Below, piece after piece: positions 48,713 to 57,896 of a DNA stretch of 64,000 nt. The notes beneath the pieces are model-generated. The model was not told the DNA's origin and searched no databases. It saw only the letters and a program-made list of their open reading frames with translations. Origin of the DNA: Mucilaginibacter sp. (lineage in GTDB: Bacteria; Bacteroidota; Bacteroidia; Sphingobacteriales; Sphingobacteriaceae); NCBI GenBank assembly GCA_028288025.1, contig JAQBOM010000020.1, forward strand, positions 186,001 through 250,000, read 5' to 3'. Both the position numbers and the translations under genes were made by a program. The first letter of the stretch is position 1. Every line of letters starts with the position of its first letter.

Positions 48713-49264
48713 ATGAACATCAACGTATATACCGAAGCAACACCGAACCCCGCAACCATGAAGTTCATTGTGAACAAGCTGCTGATCAACGGCAGTGCGG
48801 ATTTCGCCACGAAGGAAAGTGCTGAAAAATCACCCTTTGCTAAGGAACTGTTCAAGTTTTCGTTTGTTAACGGCGTGTTTTTTGCCAGCAATTTTGTTAC
48901 GGTAACCAAGTTTGATAATGATAACTGGGATGACCTGTTACCGATACTAAAAGAGTTTGTAAAAGGCGCGGTTGAATCAGAGTTAAAGGTACAGGACGAA
49001 GAACAACCGGAAGCAGGCGACTTTGAAGGATCGGATACGGAAGTTAAAATACAGCAAATATTGCACGACTACGTTCGCCCGGCTGTTGAGCAGGACGGCG
49101 GCGCCATTACTTATAAATCATTCGACGCCGGTATAGTAACCGTTGAGCTGCGTGGTTCATGCAGCGGCTGCCCATCATCAACAGTTACCCTAAAAGCCGG
49201 TATTGAAAACCTGTTGAAACGTATGGTACCGGAAGTAACGGAAGTGGTATCAGAAGCTCTATAA
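48713..49264 (+). CDS. NFU-type iron-sulfur scaffold/carrier
   Basis: 183 residues in two domains. The N-terminal Nfu_N domain has TEATPNPATMKFIVNKLL at about 5-22. The C-terminal NifU-like domain (about 105-178) has the cluster-binding CSGCPSS, a CxxC pair. Proteins of this layout, like mitochondrial NFU1, carry Fe-S clusters to target enzymes. It stands alone. The stop codon is the first base triplet of a long perfect hairpin shared with the convergent gene. Confidence 0.93.
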   Translation: MNINVYTEATPNPATMKFIVNKLLINGSADFATKESAEKSPFAKELFKFSFVNGVFFASNFVTVTKFDNDNWDDLLPILKEFVKGAVESELKVQDEEQPEAGDFEGSDTEVKIQQILHDYVRPAVEQDGGAITYKSFDAGIVTVELRGSCSGCPSSTVTLKAGIENLLKRMVPEVTEVVSEAL

Positions 49265-49379
49265 ATAAGCACTAATTTTCTCGAATTGAGGCGAATTTCA
49301 CGAATTTTAGTTGTGAAGAGATTTACAACTAAAATTCGTGAAATTGTGTTCTATAAATTCGTGAAAATTAGTGCTTATT
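49264..49379. terminator. Nested perfect hairpins joining two convergent stop codons
   Basis: The outer arms AATAAGCACTAATTTTC (49264-49280) and GAAAATTAGTGCTTATT (49363-49379) are perfectly complementary over 17 bases. The inner arms 49294-49314 and 49325-49345 are complementary over 21 bases around a 10-base loop. The first base belongs to the nfu stop and the last two to the IMPase stop, so both genes should terminate here. Confidence 0.85.
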
Positions 49380-50166
49380 AAAAATATTTTTGGATGGCGC
49401 TTAGCATCTCCTTCGTTATCAGCCCGTTTGTCGCTAGCAACTCCCGCGAGTTCAGGCATTCTTCGCCGCCTTTAAAATTCGCCACTTCGCCCCCGGCCTG
49501 CCGCACAATTAAAATTCCGGCTGCCACATCCCATGGATTGAGATTGTATTCGTAGTAACCGTCGAACCGGCCGCAGGCAGTGTAAGCGAGATCAACAGCC
49601 GCGGAACCCAGTCTGCGCAAGCCATGGCAGCTTTTCATTAGCTCGGTAAACAATTCGATATAGCCCTGCTGCTTATTAAAATCGTAGTAAGGGAAACCGG
49701 TAGCCAGCAAACTTGTACCCAATGTTTTGTTGCCGCTTACTTTAATTTCATAACCGTTCAAGTACGCGGGTGAGCCTTTCCAGGCATAGAAGCATTCATC
49801 CTGGTTAACTTCATATACCACACCAGAGACAAGCTCATCATACTCCTGTAAAGCAATACTTACAGAAAATACCGGCAGGCCGTGTATAAAGTTTGTAGTA
49901 CCATCAAGCGGGTCGATTATCCAATTATAGCGTTCGCCTATTTTGTTGATGGTTTTTTCTTCGGTGATGAAACCAGCTTCAGGTAATACCTGGCTCAGTG
50001 CGGCAACAATTTGTTCTTCGGCTGTTTTGTCAACGTATGATACGAGGTCATTCAGCCCTTTGATCTCAATTTTATCAGCGCTAAATATTTTCCGTTGCTG
50101 CCTGATGAATTCCCCTGCTTCTTTCGCTATTTGGGATACGTTGCTCGTCAGTTGTTGTAGGTCCAT
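49378..50166 (-). CDS. suhB: Inositol-monophosphatase-family phosphatase
   Basis: 262 residues. The lithium-sensitive phosphatase motifs are present: a GFITEEKT metal-binding glutamate pair, WIIDPLDGTTNFIHGLP (D-P-x-D-G-T), and WDVAAGILIVRQAGGEV near the C-terminus. Substrates could be inositol-1-phosphate, other sugar phosphates or PAP. The first 86 bases overlap the end of the GtrA gene in another frame; the N-terminus [21 protein letters not shown] is typical of the family, so the start is trusted. Confidence 0.9.
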   Translation of the reverse strand: MDLQQLTSNVSQIAKEAGEFIRQQRKIFSADKIEIKGLNDLVSYVDKTAEEQIVAALSQVLPEAGFITEEKTINKIGERYNWIIDPLDGTTNFIHGLPVFSVSIALQEYDELVSGVVYEVNQDECFYAWKGSPAYLNGYEIKVSGNKTLGTSLLATGFPYYDFNKQQGYIELFTELMKSCHGLRRLGSAAVDLAYTACGRFDGYYEYNLNPWDVAAGILIVRQAGGEVANFKGGEECLNSRELLATNGLITKEMLSAIQKYF

Positions 50167-50617
50167 GATGTCGTAATGCTAAGCTGAATGAAAAAACTTT
50201 ATGTACAAAATAGCTGGCGAAGAACAAGCTTAACGCCGCCAATATCCGTGCCACCGGCGGGTACATATCAAATAACTGTATAAATATTTTTATCACGCCA
50301 AGATTGGCAAAAAAACCAATGATGGCTACAGTCACAAACCGGAAGAACTGTTTTGAAGATGACGATTTGGATTCGAAAAATACCAGGTAACGGGTTATTG
50401 AAAAATTAACGACCACACCCAGGAAAAATGATATCGCTAATGAAGCTGTAGAGTTGCGGACAGTGAACGAGAAAATATTGTATGTTTTTTGGACAAGCAG
50501 GTTGTGATAAAACAAGTAAAAAACACTGATATCGACCAAGAACCCTGATCCTGCCGAAAATATAAACCTTACAACCTCGTTTTTTAATAGCTTGTTGACC
50601 AGTTTTATACTATCCAT
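50081..50617 (-). CDS. GtrA-family membrane protein
   Basis: 178 residues with four hydrophobic helices (for example [21 protein letters not shown] and [24 protein letters not shown]). GtrA proteins are small flippase-like partners in polyprenyl-linked sugar transfer. The last ~30 residues are hydrophilic ([20 protein letters not shown]) and read through the start of suhB, an 86-base overlap; the domain itself ends before that tail. The gene overlaps lgt by eight bases, so lgt-gtrA-suhB form one unit. Confidence 0.88.
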   Translation of the reverse strand: MDSIKLVNKLLKNEVVRFIFSAGSGFLVDISVFYLFYHNLLVQKTYNIFSFTVRNSTASLAISFFLGVVVNFSITRYLVFFESKSSSSKQFFRFVTVAIIGFFANLGVIKIFIQLFDMYPPVARILAALSLFFASYFVHKVFSFSLALRHHGPTTTDEQRIPNSERSRGIHQAATENI

Positions 50618-51785
50618 GTTTTGTTGACGCTGCTTTTTTACTTTTATTGCCAGGCATAAAAATTAAAATCAAACCGCCCAAAACCATAAAAATTGAAATT
50701 AACTCGGCCTGCGTAAAGCTGATACCTGCAACATTGTATTTAGTATTAACCCTTATCAGCTCAATAAAAAACCGCTCAACACCGGCTAGTATCATGTAAA
50801 TACCAAACATTACCCCCGGCACTTTTATCCGGTCGCGTATGCTCCATAAAAAGAAAAACAGCAGGATACAAATAACCGATTCGTAAAACGACGTAGGATA
50901 AACGGGAAGCGCCAGTTCGTGGCAGTATTTGCCGATGCAGCCGGGAATAGGAATGCCCTCGTCATTCACATTATGCGGAAACCTGAAGGCCCACATCCAA
51001 TCAGGCGCCCAGCTGAGCCAGCCCGGCTTGGGATTGAGATTATTGATCCCCCAGTCGCCGTCGCCCGACATCTGGCAGCCAATACGGCCAACGCCGTAAG
51101 CCAGCATCATGCCCGGGCCGCCGATATCCAGCATATCCAGCGGCTTGATGCCATGTTTCCATGCAATGTATAATACAGCCGCACCGCCGCATATCAGGCC
51201 GCCGTAAAAGGTAAGTCCGCTAAAACCGATCAGCATGCCGACAGGGTCTTTTAAAAAATCGCCCCAGTTCTCAAGTGCGTTAAATAATTTGGCCCCGGCA
51301 AAACCACATACAGCTGCCCACAATAAAATGCTGCCCATTAACTCATAGGGATGAACCGTTGCGCGTTTGGTCACAGGCTTTGGCAGCTCCTGTTTTTTAC
51401 TTTCGTAATAAGCCCAGTAAGCGAATATGGCAGCGCCAAGTATCCCGCCTATCCAGTTGCCGCGCAACGATAAAATAAAATCCTGCGGGCTGTTGAGGAG
51501 TTCGTGATAATGAAATATGGCGTCCAATATCTTATAGCCCAACACAAAGCCAAACAGCCCATTGCCGGCCAGTTCAATGGTTGAAGCGGGGGCGCCTTCA
51601 GTTATTTCTTTTTCAAAGGGATGGATATAGCCTAACTTTTCCTTGCGCTTAAATTCCTGCGCAAAAGCCCAGTAGGCCGATATAAATGCGATAGCTACGA
51701 AAAAACCAAAAGTTTGAATGAGCTTAAAAAACTCGATATTAAGGCCGGTAAGGTATTGGATAAGTGAAGCTATGTTTGGGAACAT
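50610..51785 (-). CDS. lgt: Divergent prolipoprotein diacylglyceryl transferase (Lgt)
   Basis: 391 residues with about seven helices. The Lgt signature is present but altered: [14 protein letters not shown] in place of E. coli GRIGNFINGELWG, and [10 protein letters not shown] where E. coli has SFHGGLIG. Two residues reported as required in E. coli (His103 and Asn146) would therefore be Tyr and Cys. PTSFYES and [13 protein letters not shown] match the C-terminal Tyr235/Arg239 region. It is longer than E. coli Lgt (291), from an insert after the signature. It probably attaches diacylglycerol to lipobox cysteines such as that of the haloperoxidase here. A second, canonical Lgt may exist elsewhere. 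Confidence 0.8.
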   Translation of the reverse strand: MFPNIASLIQYLTGLNIEFFKLIQTFGFFVAIAFISAYWAFAQEFKRKEKLGYIHPFEKEITEGAPASTIELAGNGLFGFVLGYKILDAIFHYHELLNSPQDFILSLRGNWIGGILGAAIFAYWAYYESKKQELPKPVTKRATVHPYELMGSILLWAAVCGFAGAKLFNALENWGDFLKDPVGMLIGFSGLTFYGGLICGGAAVLYIAWKHGIKPLDMLDIGGPGMMLAYGVGRIGCQMSGDGDWGINNLNPKPGWLSWAPDWMWAFRFPHNVNDEGIPIPGCIGKYCHELALPVYPTSFYESVICILLFFFLWSIRDRIKVPGVMFGIYMILAGVERFFIELIRVNTKYNVAGISFTQAELISIFMVLGGLILIFMPGNKSKKAASTKHG

Positions 51786-51813
51786 TGGTTGAAATTTGCA
51801 GCCAAGATAAGAT

Positions 51814-53133
51814 TTAATGCACTAATATTTCGTTGCTCTCGGTAATTTCCACATCACCATCCGGTGAAATTTGTGTTAAATAAACGGCCTTCAGCTCGTT
51901 CACCAAAACGGGATCGTATTTTGTACGGACCTTTACGTAATTGCGGGTAAAGCCATGCATAAAACCTTCTTTAATATCGCCCTCAAATAACACTTCCTCT
52001 GTTTTATTCAATTGACTCTCATAAAATGCTCTTCGTTTTTTTTCGGACAGAATATGCAGCATTTTACTTCGCTCTGCTCTTGTCGAACCGGGTACAACAC
52101 CGCCCATTTCGTTTGCCGGCGTATTTTCGCGCTCGGAATAGGTGAATACGTGCAGATACGAAATATCCAGTTCATTCAAAAAGTTATAGGTATCGATAAA
52201 ATCCTCTCTTGTTTCGCCCGGGAAACCGACGATCACATCCACGCCGATACAGCAATCCGGCATTACCTGTTTGATTTTAGCCACCCTGCTGGTATAGAGC
52301 TCCCGTTTGTAGCGGCGGCGCATCAACCCCAATATCTTGTCGGAACCAGACTGTAGCGGTATATGAAAATGCGGTACAAATCTTTTTGAGCCGGCAACAA
52401 ATTCAATGATCTCGTTCGATAACAAATTGGGCTCAATAGATGATATACGTATGCGGTTGATCCCCTCCACTTTATCCAGGGCCTTAACCAGGTCAAAAAA
52501 TTTATCGTGCCGCTGGCCTTCCCTGATGCCAAAATCACCCAGGTTAACGCCTGTCAATACGATCTCTTTTACACCGGATGAGGCAATTTCCTCTGCCTGC
52601 TCAACAACGTGTTCAATGGTATCGCTCCGGCTATTGCCCCTGGCAAGCGGTATGGTGCAAAATGTACAGGAGTAGTCGCAACCGTCCTGCACCTTCAAAA
52701 AAGTGCGCGTACGGTCGCCAAAAGAGTATCCGGCGACAAACTGGTTTGCTTCGGATACCGGCTGGTTATAAACCAATGCTTTGGGATTCTTTGTAAGATC
52801 GGTGATGTAATCAACGATCTGAAACTTTTCAGCAGCGCCCAAAACCATATCGACACCGGGTATTTCGGCGATCTCCTTCGGTTTTAACTGCGCATAACAG
52901 CCAACGATGGTTATGTAAGCATTCGGAGATATTTTTAAAGCTTCGTTAACTACTTTCTTACACTTTTTATCTGCATTTTCGGTAACCGAACAGGTGTTGA
53001 TAACATACACGTCCGGCGTATCGGTGAAGTCAACCGTATCGAACCCTGCCTTATTAAAAAGGCGGCCTATGGTTGACGTCTCCGAATAGTTTAGCTTGCA
53101 GCCTAAAGTATAAAAAGCGACTTTTTTGTTCAT
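51814..53133 (-). CDS. mtaB: tRNA-N6-threonylcarbamoyladenosine methylthiotransferase
   Basis: 439 residues from ATG 53133. The N-terminal MTTase domain has three cluster cysteines in [24 protein letters not shown] and VGCYAQLKP. The radical-SAM site CDYSCTFC (C-x3-C-x2-C) follows, then a TRAM-like end. The LGCKLN start separates MtaB from MiaB and RimO. It adds a methylthio group to t6A37 of tRNAs reading ANN codons. A TACCTTTG element lies only eight bases before the start codon. Confidence 0.92.
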   Translation of the reverse strand: MNKKVAFYTLGCKLNYSETSTIGRLFNKAGFDTVDFTDTPDVYVINTCSVTENADKKCKKVVNEALKISPNAYITIVGCYAQLKPKEIAEIPGVDMVLGAAEKFQIVDYITDLTKNPKALVYNQPVSEANQFVAGYSFGDRTRTFLKVQDGCDYSCTFCTIPLARGNSRSDTIEHVVEQAEEIASSGVKEIVLTGVNLGDFGIREGQRHDKFFDLVKALDKVEGINRIRISSIEPNLLSNEIIEFVAGSKRFVPHFHIPLQSGSDKILGLMRRRYKRELYTSRVAKIKQVMPDCCIGVDVIVGFPGETREDFIDTYNFLNELDISYLHVFTYSERENTPANEMGGVVPGSTRAERSKMLHILSEKKRRAFYESQLNKTEEVLFEGDIKEGFMHGFTRNYVKVRTKYDPVLVNELKAVYLTQISPDGDVEITESNEILVH

Positions 53134-53140
53134 CAAGCCG

Positions 53141-53148
53141 CAAAGGTA
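53141..53148 (-). promoter_or_regulatory. Putative -7 element of mtaB, implying a near-leaderless mRNA
   Basis: On the minus strand TACCTTTG (TAnnTTTG) ends eight bases before the A of the ATG at 53133. Transcription would begin within a few bases of the start codon. Confidence 0.45.
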
Positions 53149-53220
53149 GAGATTTTTTTTATTTCGGATTTCGAATTTGGCATTTCGGATTTAGTAAAGT
53201 GGGATAAATTCGAAATCACT

Positions 53221-53781
53221 CTACCCGTTCCACCTGTAACTCTCGTTCTCCAGCCCAATCAGGTCGATCACCCGGTTAACCACTGTCATGGCCAGTTCTT
53301 CAATGGTTTTGGGTTTGCTGTAGTATGATGGGATAGCTGGACAGACGATACCGCCCGCTTCGGTAACGGTTTGCATATTGCGGATATGGATGAGATTAAA
53401 CGGCGTATCACGGGCTACCAGGATCAATTTGCGGCGCTCTTTTAATATCACATCGGCCGCACGGCTAATCAAGTCGTCAGAGATGCCGGAGGCAATTCTG
53501 CCAAGCGTTCCCATTGAACAGGGTACAATGACCATGGTATCAAACTTTGCCGATCCGGATGCGAACGGCGCCATAAAATCATTCTTTGCATAAAACTTAT
53601 AGGGAAGATTATTATAATCTTCGTTGTCCAATTCAAATTTCCATACCTCTTTGGCATTGTCCGACATCACGACGGCCACTTCGTTTATCTGTTCGTAAAG
53701 CTTTTGCAGCTTATCCAATAATAACCTGGCATATATGGCACCGCTGGCACCGGTAATTGCTACAACTATTTTCTTCTTCAT
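53221..53781 (-). CDS. ubiX: UbiX-family flavin prenyltransferase
   Basis: 186 residues of the flavoprotein fold: VVAITGASGAIYARLLLDKL at the start, the PCSMGTLGRIASGISDDLISRAADV middle block, and LVARDTPFNLIHIRNM. It attaches a dimethylallyl group to FMN, giving the cofactor used by UbiD decarboxylases. It is a single gene; no ubiD is nearby. The gap to mtaB carries TTTCGGATTT low-complexity words. Confidence 0.92.
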   Translation of the reverse strand: MKKKIVVAITGASGAIYARLLLDKLQKLYEQINEVAVVMSDNAKEVWKFELDNEDYNNLPYKFYAKNDFMAPFASGSAKFDTMVIVPCSMGTLGRIASGISDDLISRAADVILKERRKLILVARDTPFNLIHIRNMQTVTEAGGIVCPAIPSYYSKPKTIEELAMTVVNRVIDLIGLENESYRWNG

Positions 53782-53821
53782 ATCGGTATTAACAATTCCG
53801 CGCGGTTAAAGTTGAAGGCAT

Positions 53822-53852
53822 AAAAAAGGGTCGAATATAAATACTCGACCCT
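53822..53852 (-). terminator. Terminator of the ppk1-ppx operon
   Basis: AGGGTCGA pairs with TCGACCCT, and on the minus strand the hairpin is followed by TTTTTTA, a typical intrinsic terminator about 100 bases after the ppx stop. A second hairpin precedes it at 53872-53890. Confidence 0.8.
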
Positions 53853-53871
53853 ACATCTACCTATGAAAAAC

Positions 53872-53890
53872 ATGCCCTTTGAGAGGGCAT
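53872..53890 (-). terminator. Secondary hairpin after ppx
   Basis: ATGCCCT pairs with AGGGCAT around a 5-base loop and, on the minus strand, is followed by GTTTTTC. With the hairpin at 53822 it forms a tandem terminator. Confidence 0.65.
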
Positions 53891-53949
53891 CACAAATATA
53901 ATAAAAGTTTTTAATTCTGAAATAATTGTTAAAATAAATTTAATATAGT

Positions 53950-54828
53950 TTAAGGATAGTTTTTTTCGATCAAATTTTGAATAATCCCGTCAACCAGGCC
54001 AACCGTTGGCACATATATATTTTTGATATTGGCGCACTTCATTACCGTAATATATATCTCGCAAGCCGGTATAATTACGTCAGCGCGATCCTGGTTTAAG
54101 CCGAGCACATTGATACGATCCTTCAGCGAAAAGGAGTTTAAATAGTTATAAAGGGATTTGAGCTTGCCGAAGGTTAACGGCGCATTGCCTTTTTCCTCGG
54201 ACAGCTTATATAGCTTATTGATATTTCCACCGGTACCAATGCCTGATATGATCTTGAATTGTTTGGTGTTTTCGCGCAAAAACTCCTTCATGTCGTTCCA
54301 GCTTTCGTCTGTATCCTGGTTATCCAGCATACGTATGGTGCCGATATTAAATGAGCGCGAGGCCCACAACTCCCCTGCGGTAAATAAAGATAGCTCCGTA
54401 CTGCCGCCGCCGACATCTATATACAGGTAGTTTTTGGTTTTATCTATCCCCTGCTCGGCGTGGTTGCCGTAAATTATCCTGGCTTCCTTTTGCCCGTGGA
54501 TGATCTCAAGATCGATATTCGCGTCATCTTTTATTCGCGAAACGATTTCAGGCCCGTTTTTGGCTTCACGCATGGCCGAGGTGGCATACGCCATATAATC
54601 GGTTACTTTATACACGTCCATCAGGTTGCGAAAGGCCTGCATTGTTTTGACCAGGTCACTCGCTTTTTTATCAGAAAGATGATGGTCTAAAAACGCGTCG
54701 TCGCCCAGGCGGAGCGGCACACGTATCAGCGTGTTTTTTTTGAACGAAACTGACTTGTTATTTTCTATAATATCGGCTATAAGGAGCCTTACAGCATTTG
54801 AACCTATATCGATCGCGGCGTATCTCAA
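53950..54828 (-). CDS. Ppx/GppA-family exopolyphosphatase
   Basis: 292 residues with the ASKHA ATPase-like blocks AAIDIGSNAVRLLIADI (phosphate 1) and YLYIDVGGGSTELSLF (phosphate 2), plus KEARIIYGNHAEQG between them. At this length it has only the two catalytic domains, unlike the 513-residue E. coli Ppx. It would degrade polyphosphate or hydrolyse pppGpp. The start codon is TTG at 54828, sharing four bases with the ppk1 stop, so the two are translationally coupled; opposing activities in one unit suggest balanced polyphosphate turnover. Confidence 0.9.
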   Translation of the reverse strand: MRYAAIDIGSNAVRLLIADIIENNKSVSFKKNTLIRVPLRLGDDAFLDHHLSDKKASDLVKTMQAFRNLMDVYKVTDYMAYATSAMREAKNGPEIVSRIKDDANIDLEIIHGQKEARIIYGNHAEQGIDKTKNYLYIDVGGGSTELSLFTAGELWASRSFNIGTIRMLDNQDTDESWNDMKEFLRENTKQFKIISGIGTGGNINKLYKLSEEKGNAPLTFGKLKSLYNYLNSFSLKDRINVLGLNQDRADVIIPACEIYITVMKCANIKNIYVPTVGLVDGIIQNLIEKNYP

Positions 54829-56879
54829 TTTGGATTGTTTTTATGTTTTAAATAATCGTAAATATCGACCTGCGCACGATGCTGCACGGTAGATTTGGTT
54901 CGGTGATATTTATTGGTGTTATGGCTATTTATTTCGCGCGATTTAGTATTATCCTTTAGCTGAAAATCAATAATATCTCTTATCTCCTTTTTTAATTGTT
55001 CATTATAAACCGGGAACCCGACTTCAACACGCGTGTCGATATTCCGGGTCATAAAATCAGCCGAAGTGAGGTAGATCAACTCATCGCCGCCGTTGCAATA
55101 AATATGCACGCGCGAATGCTCCAGGTACTTATCAACAATACTTATCACTTCAATATGTTCGCTGTAACCCTTAACCCCCGCAATCAAACAGCACATGCCC
55201 CTTACTATCAGCTGTATCTTTACGCCGGCATTATTGGCTGTATATAGTTTGGCTATCAACTGCTCATCGGCAAGGCTGTTCATTTTTAATATCATATACG
55301 CCTTTTTACCTGCTTTGGCATTTTTTATCTCACAATCAATCAGCTTGTAAATGGCAGGCCGCGAATCAATTGGCGATACGATTAAGTTTTTCAGGCCTTT
55401 TGGCAGGATGCTCTTGTTTAATGCTTTAAAAATGACCTTAAGATCGTCGGTAATTTTTTTGTCGGCAGTGAGCAGTGTGTGATCGGCATATATCCTGGCA
55501 GTCCGTTCGTTAAAGTTTCCTGTCGATAAGCACCCGTAATATTGCGGCTTGGTTTTCTCCATTCGCATCACCAGGCATATTTTAGAGTGTACCTTATAGC
55601 CCTCCATTCCATAAATCACATTCACGCCCTCCTCTTCAAGCCTCCTGCTCCATGAAATATTGTTTTGTTCGTCAAACCTTGCCCGTAGTTCAACCAGGCA
55701 AGTCACTTTTTTTCCGTTTTTAGCTGCATTGATCAGCGCATGCATCACCCTCGAATCTTCGGCCAGGCGATAGACTGTGATGCTTATTTCCTTAACCTTC
55801 GGGTCAATAGCAGCCTCGCGCAAAAAATGGATCACATAATCATATGATTGATACGGCGTACTGATCAGGAAATCCCTTTTGGCTATCATCCCCATTAAAC
55901 TTTTACCGAACGATAAGCCCCCAACCGGCAATGGCGTATTTTTTACATACTCCAGCTCCGGCCGGCCGACATTCGGGAAATCGATAAAATCTTTAAAGTT
56001 GTGGTAGCGGTTGCCCGGGATAAGGCTTTCGCCATGAATGCCCATTTTATTCACCAGGTATTTTAACATATCCAGCGGCATTTCCGAATCATACAGCAGG
56101 CGCATTGGTTTGCCCTTACGCCGTTTTTGCAGGCTTTTTGATAGCGAATCAATAAATTTTTCGCTTACTTCTTTGTCCAGGTCGAGCTCCGCGTCGCGGG
56201 TTAGCTGTAATGAGTAGGCTTCAATTGTATCGTGTTCAAAAATAAAAAAGATGTCTTCAAGGCTGTAGCGTATAACGTCATCCAGTAAAATAATGAATTT
56301 GAGGTTATTGGTTTCGGGCAAAACGATAAACCGTGAAAGACTGTCCGGAAACTCGATCAACGCCAGGCGCGATTTTTTTCCTTTAGTAAGCTTAACAAAA
56401 AAGTATATGGCCCTGTCGCGCAATTCCGGCAGCGGCAGGCTTTCATCAAGCATAATAGGCACCAGCGTTGCCAGCAGTGTTTCCCTGAAATAGTTTTTTA
56501 CGAATTCGCCACGGCTTACATTCAACTGCTTATCGTTAAGGATAAATATTCGTTCTTCGGCAAGCTGCTTTACTATAATGTTTTCGTAAAGGTTGTTGAA
56601 TTTGCGTTCCTGCCGAACAACGATATTTTTGATCTGGTTCAATACTTTTTTAGGATTATACCCTAAAATTTCCTTGGCCTTTTCGTTGAGGTTGGCCAGG
56701 CGGCTCAATGTGGCTACCCTCACCCGGTAAAACTCGTCCAGGTTTGATGAAAAGATGGCTAAAAACTTTATCCGGTCAATTAATGGTACCGATTGGTCGG
56801 CCGCCTCCTGCAGAACCCTGTCATTAAAATACAGCCAACTAATTTCCCGGTTAATTAAAGGAACACGCTTAATATCCAT
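54825..56879 (-). CDS. ppk1: Polyphosphate kinase 1
   Basis: 684 residues, close to the E. coli length (688). Visible are SSNLDEFYRVRVA in the N domain, the autophosphorylated histidine in YKVHSKICLVMRME at about residue 430, and the second catalytic histidine in EHSRVHIYCNGGDELIYLTS at about 590. It builds polyphosphate from ATP. It is the first gene of the ppk1-ppx unit and is divergent from yajQ across a gap holding an inverted repeat. The C-terminal tail after ~665 (DIYDYLKHKNNPN) is ordinary. Confidence 0.95.
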   Translation of the reverse strand: MDIKRVPLINREISWLYFNDRVLQEAADQSVPLIDRIKFLAIFSSNLDEFYRVRVATLSRLANLNEKAKEILGYNPKKVLNQIKNIVVRQERKFNNLYENIIVKQLAEERIFILNDKQLNVSRGEFVKNYFRETLLATLVPIMLDESLPLPELRDRAIYFFVKLTKGKKSRLALIEFPDSLSRFIVLPETNNLKFIILLDDVIRYSLEDIFFIFEHDTIEAYSLQLTRDAELDLDKEVSEKFIDSLSKSLQKRRKGKPMRLLYDSEMPLDMLKYLVNKMGIHGESLIPGNRYHNFKDFIDFPNVGRPELEYVKNTPLPVGGLSFGKSLMGMIAKRDFLISTPYQSYDYVIHFLREAAIDPKVKEISITVYRLAEDSRVMHALINAAKNGKKVTCLVELRARFDEQNNISWSRRLEEEGVNVIYGMEGYKVHSKICLVMRMEKTKPQYYGCLSTGNFNERTARIYADHTLLTADKKITDDLKVIFKALNKSILPKGLKNLIVSPIDSRPAIYKLIDCEIKNAKAGKKAYMILKMNSLADEQLIAKLYTANNAGVKIQLIVRGMCCLIAGVKGYSEHIEVISIVDKYLEHSRVHIYCNGGDELIYLTSADFMTRNIDTRVEVGFPVYNEQLKKEIRDIIDFQLKDNTKSREINSHNTNKYHRTKSTVQHRAQVDIYDYLKHKNNPN

Positions 56880-56981
56880 ATAAAATGCAGGCTTTTCAGG
56901 CTGCTGTACAAATCTGCTGATTTAATTGTTAAATTAATATTAACTCATTGCGATTTTAATATGTTTTAATTGTGCGGGGGG

Positions 56982-57067
56982 CAGTCCATAGTCGATGGTC
57001 CATGGTCCATAGGTAGTATTACTGCACAAAAGACTATCGGCTATGGACCATGGCCTATGGACTATAA
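56982..57067. repeat. Inverted repeat of TCCATAGTC/CCATGG words between ppk1 and yajQ
   Basis: The left arm (AGTCCATAGTCGATGGTCCA) and right arm (GGACCATGGCCTATGGACTA) are near reverse complements about 60 bases apart, made of repeating CCATAG/CCATGG words. It lies in the divergent promoter region rather than at a 3' end, unlike most other such repeats here. Confidence 0.65.
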
Positions 57068-57109
57068 ACTAATTTAGTAAATTTACACCCTCACAAAATA
57101 AACCTCATT

Positions 57110-57601
57110 ATGCCAACCTTCGATATCGTCAGCAAAATTGACGGGCAAACATTGGATAACGCCATCAATACTGCAAAAAAAGAAATATTAAACCGTTACG
57201 ATTTTCACGGTACCAACAGCACAATCGACCTGGACAAAAAGACAAACACGTTAACGGTTGTTACTGAAAACGACATGCGCTTAAAAGCTATCCAGGATTC
57301 GATCATTGGGCGGATGGTAAAACAGCACCTTGATCCAAACGCACTTGATTTTGGAAAAGAGCAATATGCGTCAGGAAATATGATCCGTAAGGAGATAAAA
57401 ATAAAGGAGGGTATCGATAAAGAAGCCGCCAAAAAGATCGTCAAAAAAATAAAAGACAGCGGCCTGAAAGTGCAGGCGTCCATCATGGACGACCAGGTAC
57501 GTGTACAGGGCAAAAAGATAGACGACCTGCAAGCGGTTATCAGCTTATGCAGGAGCGACGATTTCGGCCAGCCGCTGCAATATATTAATATGCGAGACTG
57601 A
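57110..57601 (+). CDS. yajQ: YajQ-family nucleotide-binding protein
   Basis: 163 residues of the two-RRM-like-domain YajQ family. It begins MPTFDIVSKIDGQTLDNAIN, and the second half has KIKDSGLKVQASIMDDQVRV followed by SKKRDDLQ-type sequence. Some family members bind cyclic di-GMP or interact with transcription regulators, although binding here is unproven. It is a single gene, divergent from ppk1 and followed by a hairpin repeat that starts at its stop. Confidence 0.92.
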   Translation: MPTFDIVSKIDGQTLDNAINTAKKEILNRYDFHGTNSTIDLDKKTNTLTVVTENDMRLKAIQDSIIGRMVKQHLDPNALDFGKEQYASGNMIRKEIKIKEGIDKEAAKKIVKKIKDSGLKVQASIMDDQVRVQGKKIDDLQAVISLCRSDDFGQPLQYINMRD

Positions 57602-57732
57602 GTTGATTTCGGATTTCGGATGTTCGATTTCGGATTTGGGATTTGGGATACTTCTACGTTATAAAACCTCGGTAAACTAATACCTAAATATAAAAGAGCA
57701 AGGCGATTCCGGAATCGAACATCCGAAATCTA
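57602..57732. repeat. Stop-anchored hairpin after yajQ with a dispersed 18-mer
   Basis: GATTTCGGATGTTCGATT (57612-57629) has a perfect 18-base complement at 57713-57730. The same AATCGAACATCCGAAATC sequence occurs again at 60942-60959 inside dispersed copy B. The repeat starts at the base after the yajQ TGA. Confidence 0.75.
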
Positions 57733-57765
57733 AAAAAAGCCGCCCCTTTCGGAACGGCCTTTTTA
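57732..57765 (+). terminator. Terminator-like hairpin downstream of yajQ
   Basis: An A run followed by GCCGCCCC, a TTT loop and GGAACGGCC then TTTTT. The stem has one bulge. It follows the repeat hairpin and may end readthrough in either direction. Confidence 0.6.
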
Positions 57766-57818
57766 AAACTAAACCAACTTATTATGAAAACTCTCTTATT
57801 TCGATGTCGGAATGTTCG

Positions 57819-57836
57819 TCCCGATAACTATCGGGA
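57819..57836. repeat. Near-copy of the 18-bp CCCGATAnnTATCGGG palindrome
   Basis: TCCCGATAACTATCGGGA differs from the perfect palindrome at 9038-9055 by one central base. It lies in the gene-free stretch between yajQ and hsp20. Confidence 0.7.
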
Positions 57837-57896
57837 TCGGATTTATTTGATTTCAACTCTTTCTTTCGGGCTTTCCGGACTTTTCCGACTTCCGAC

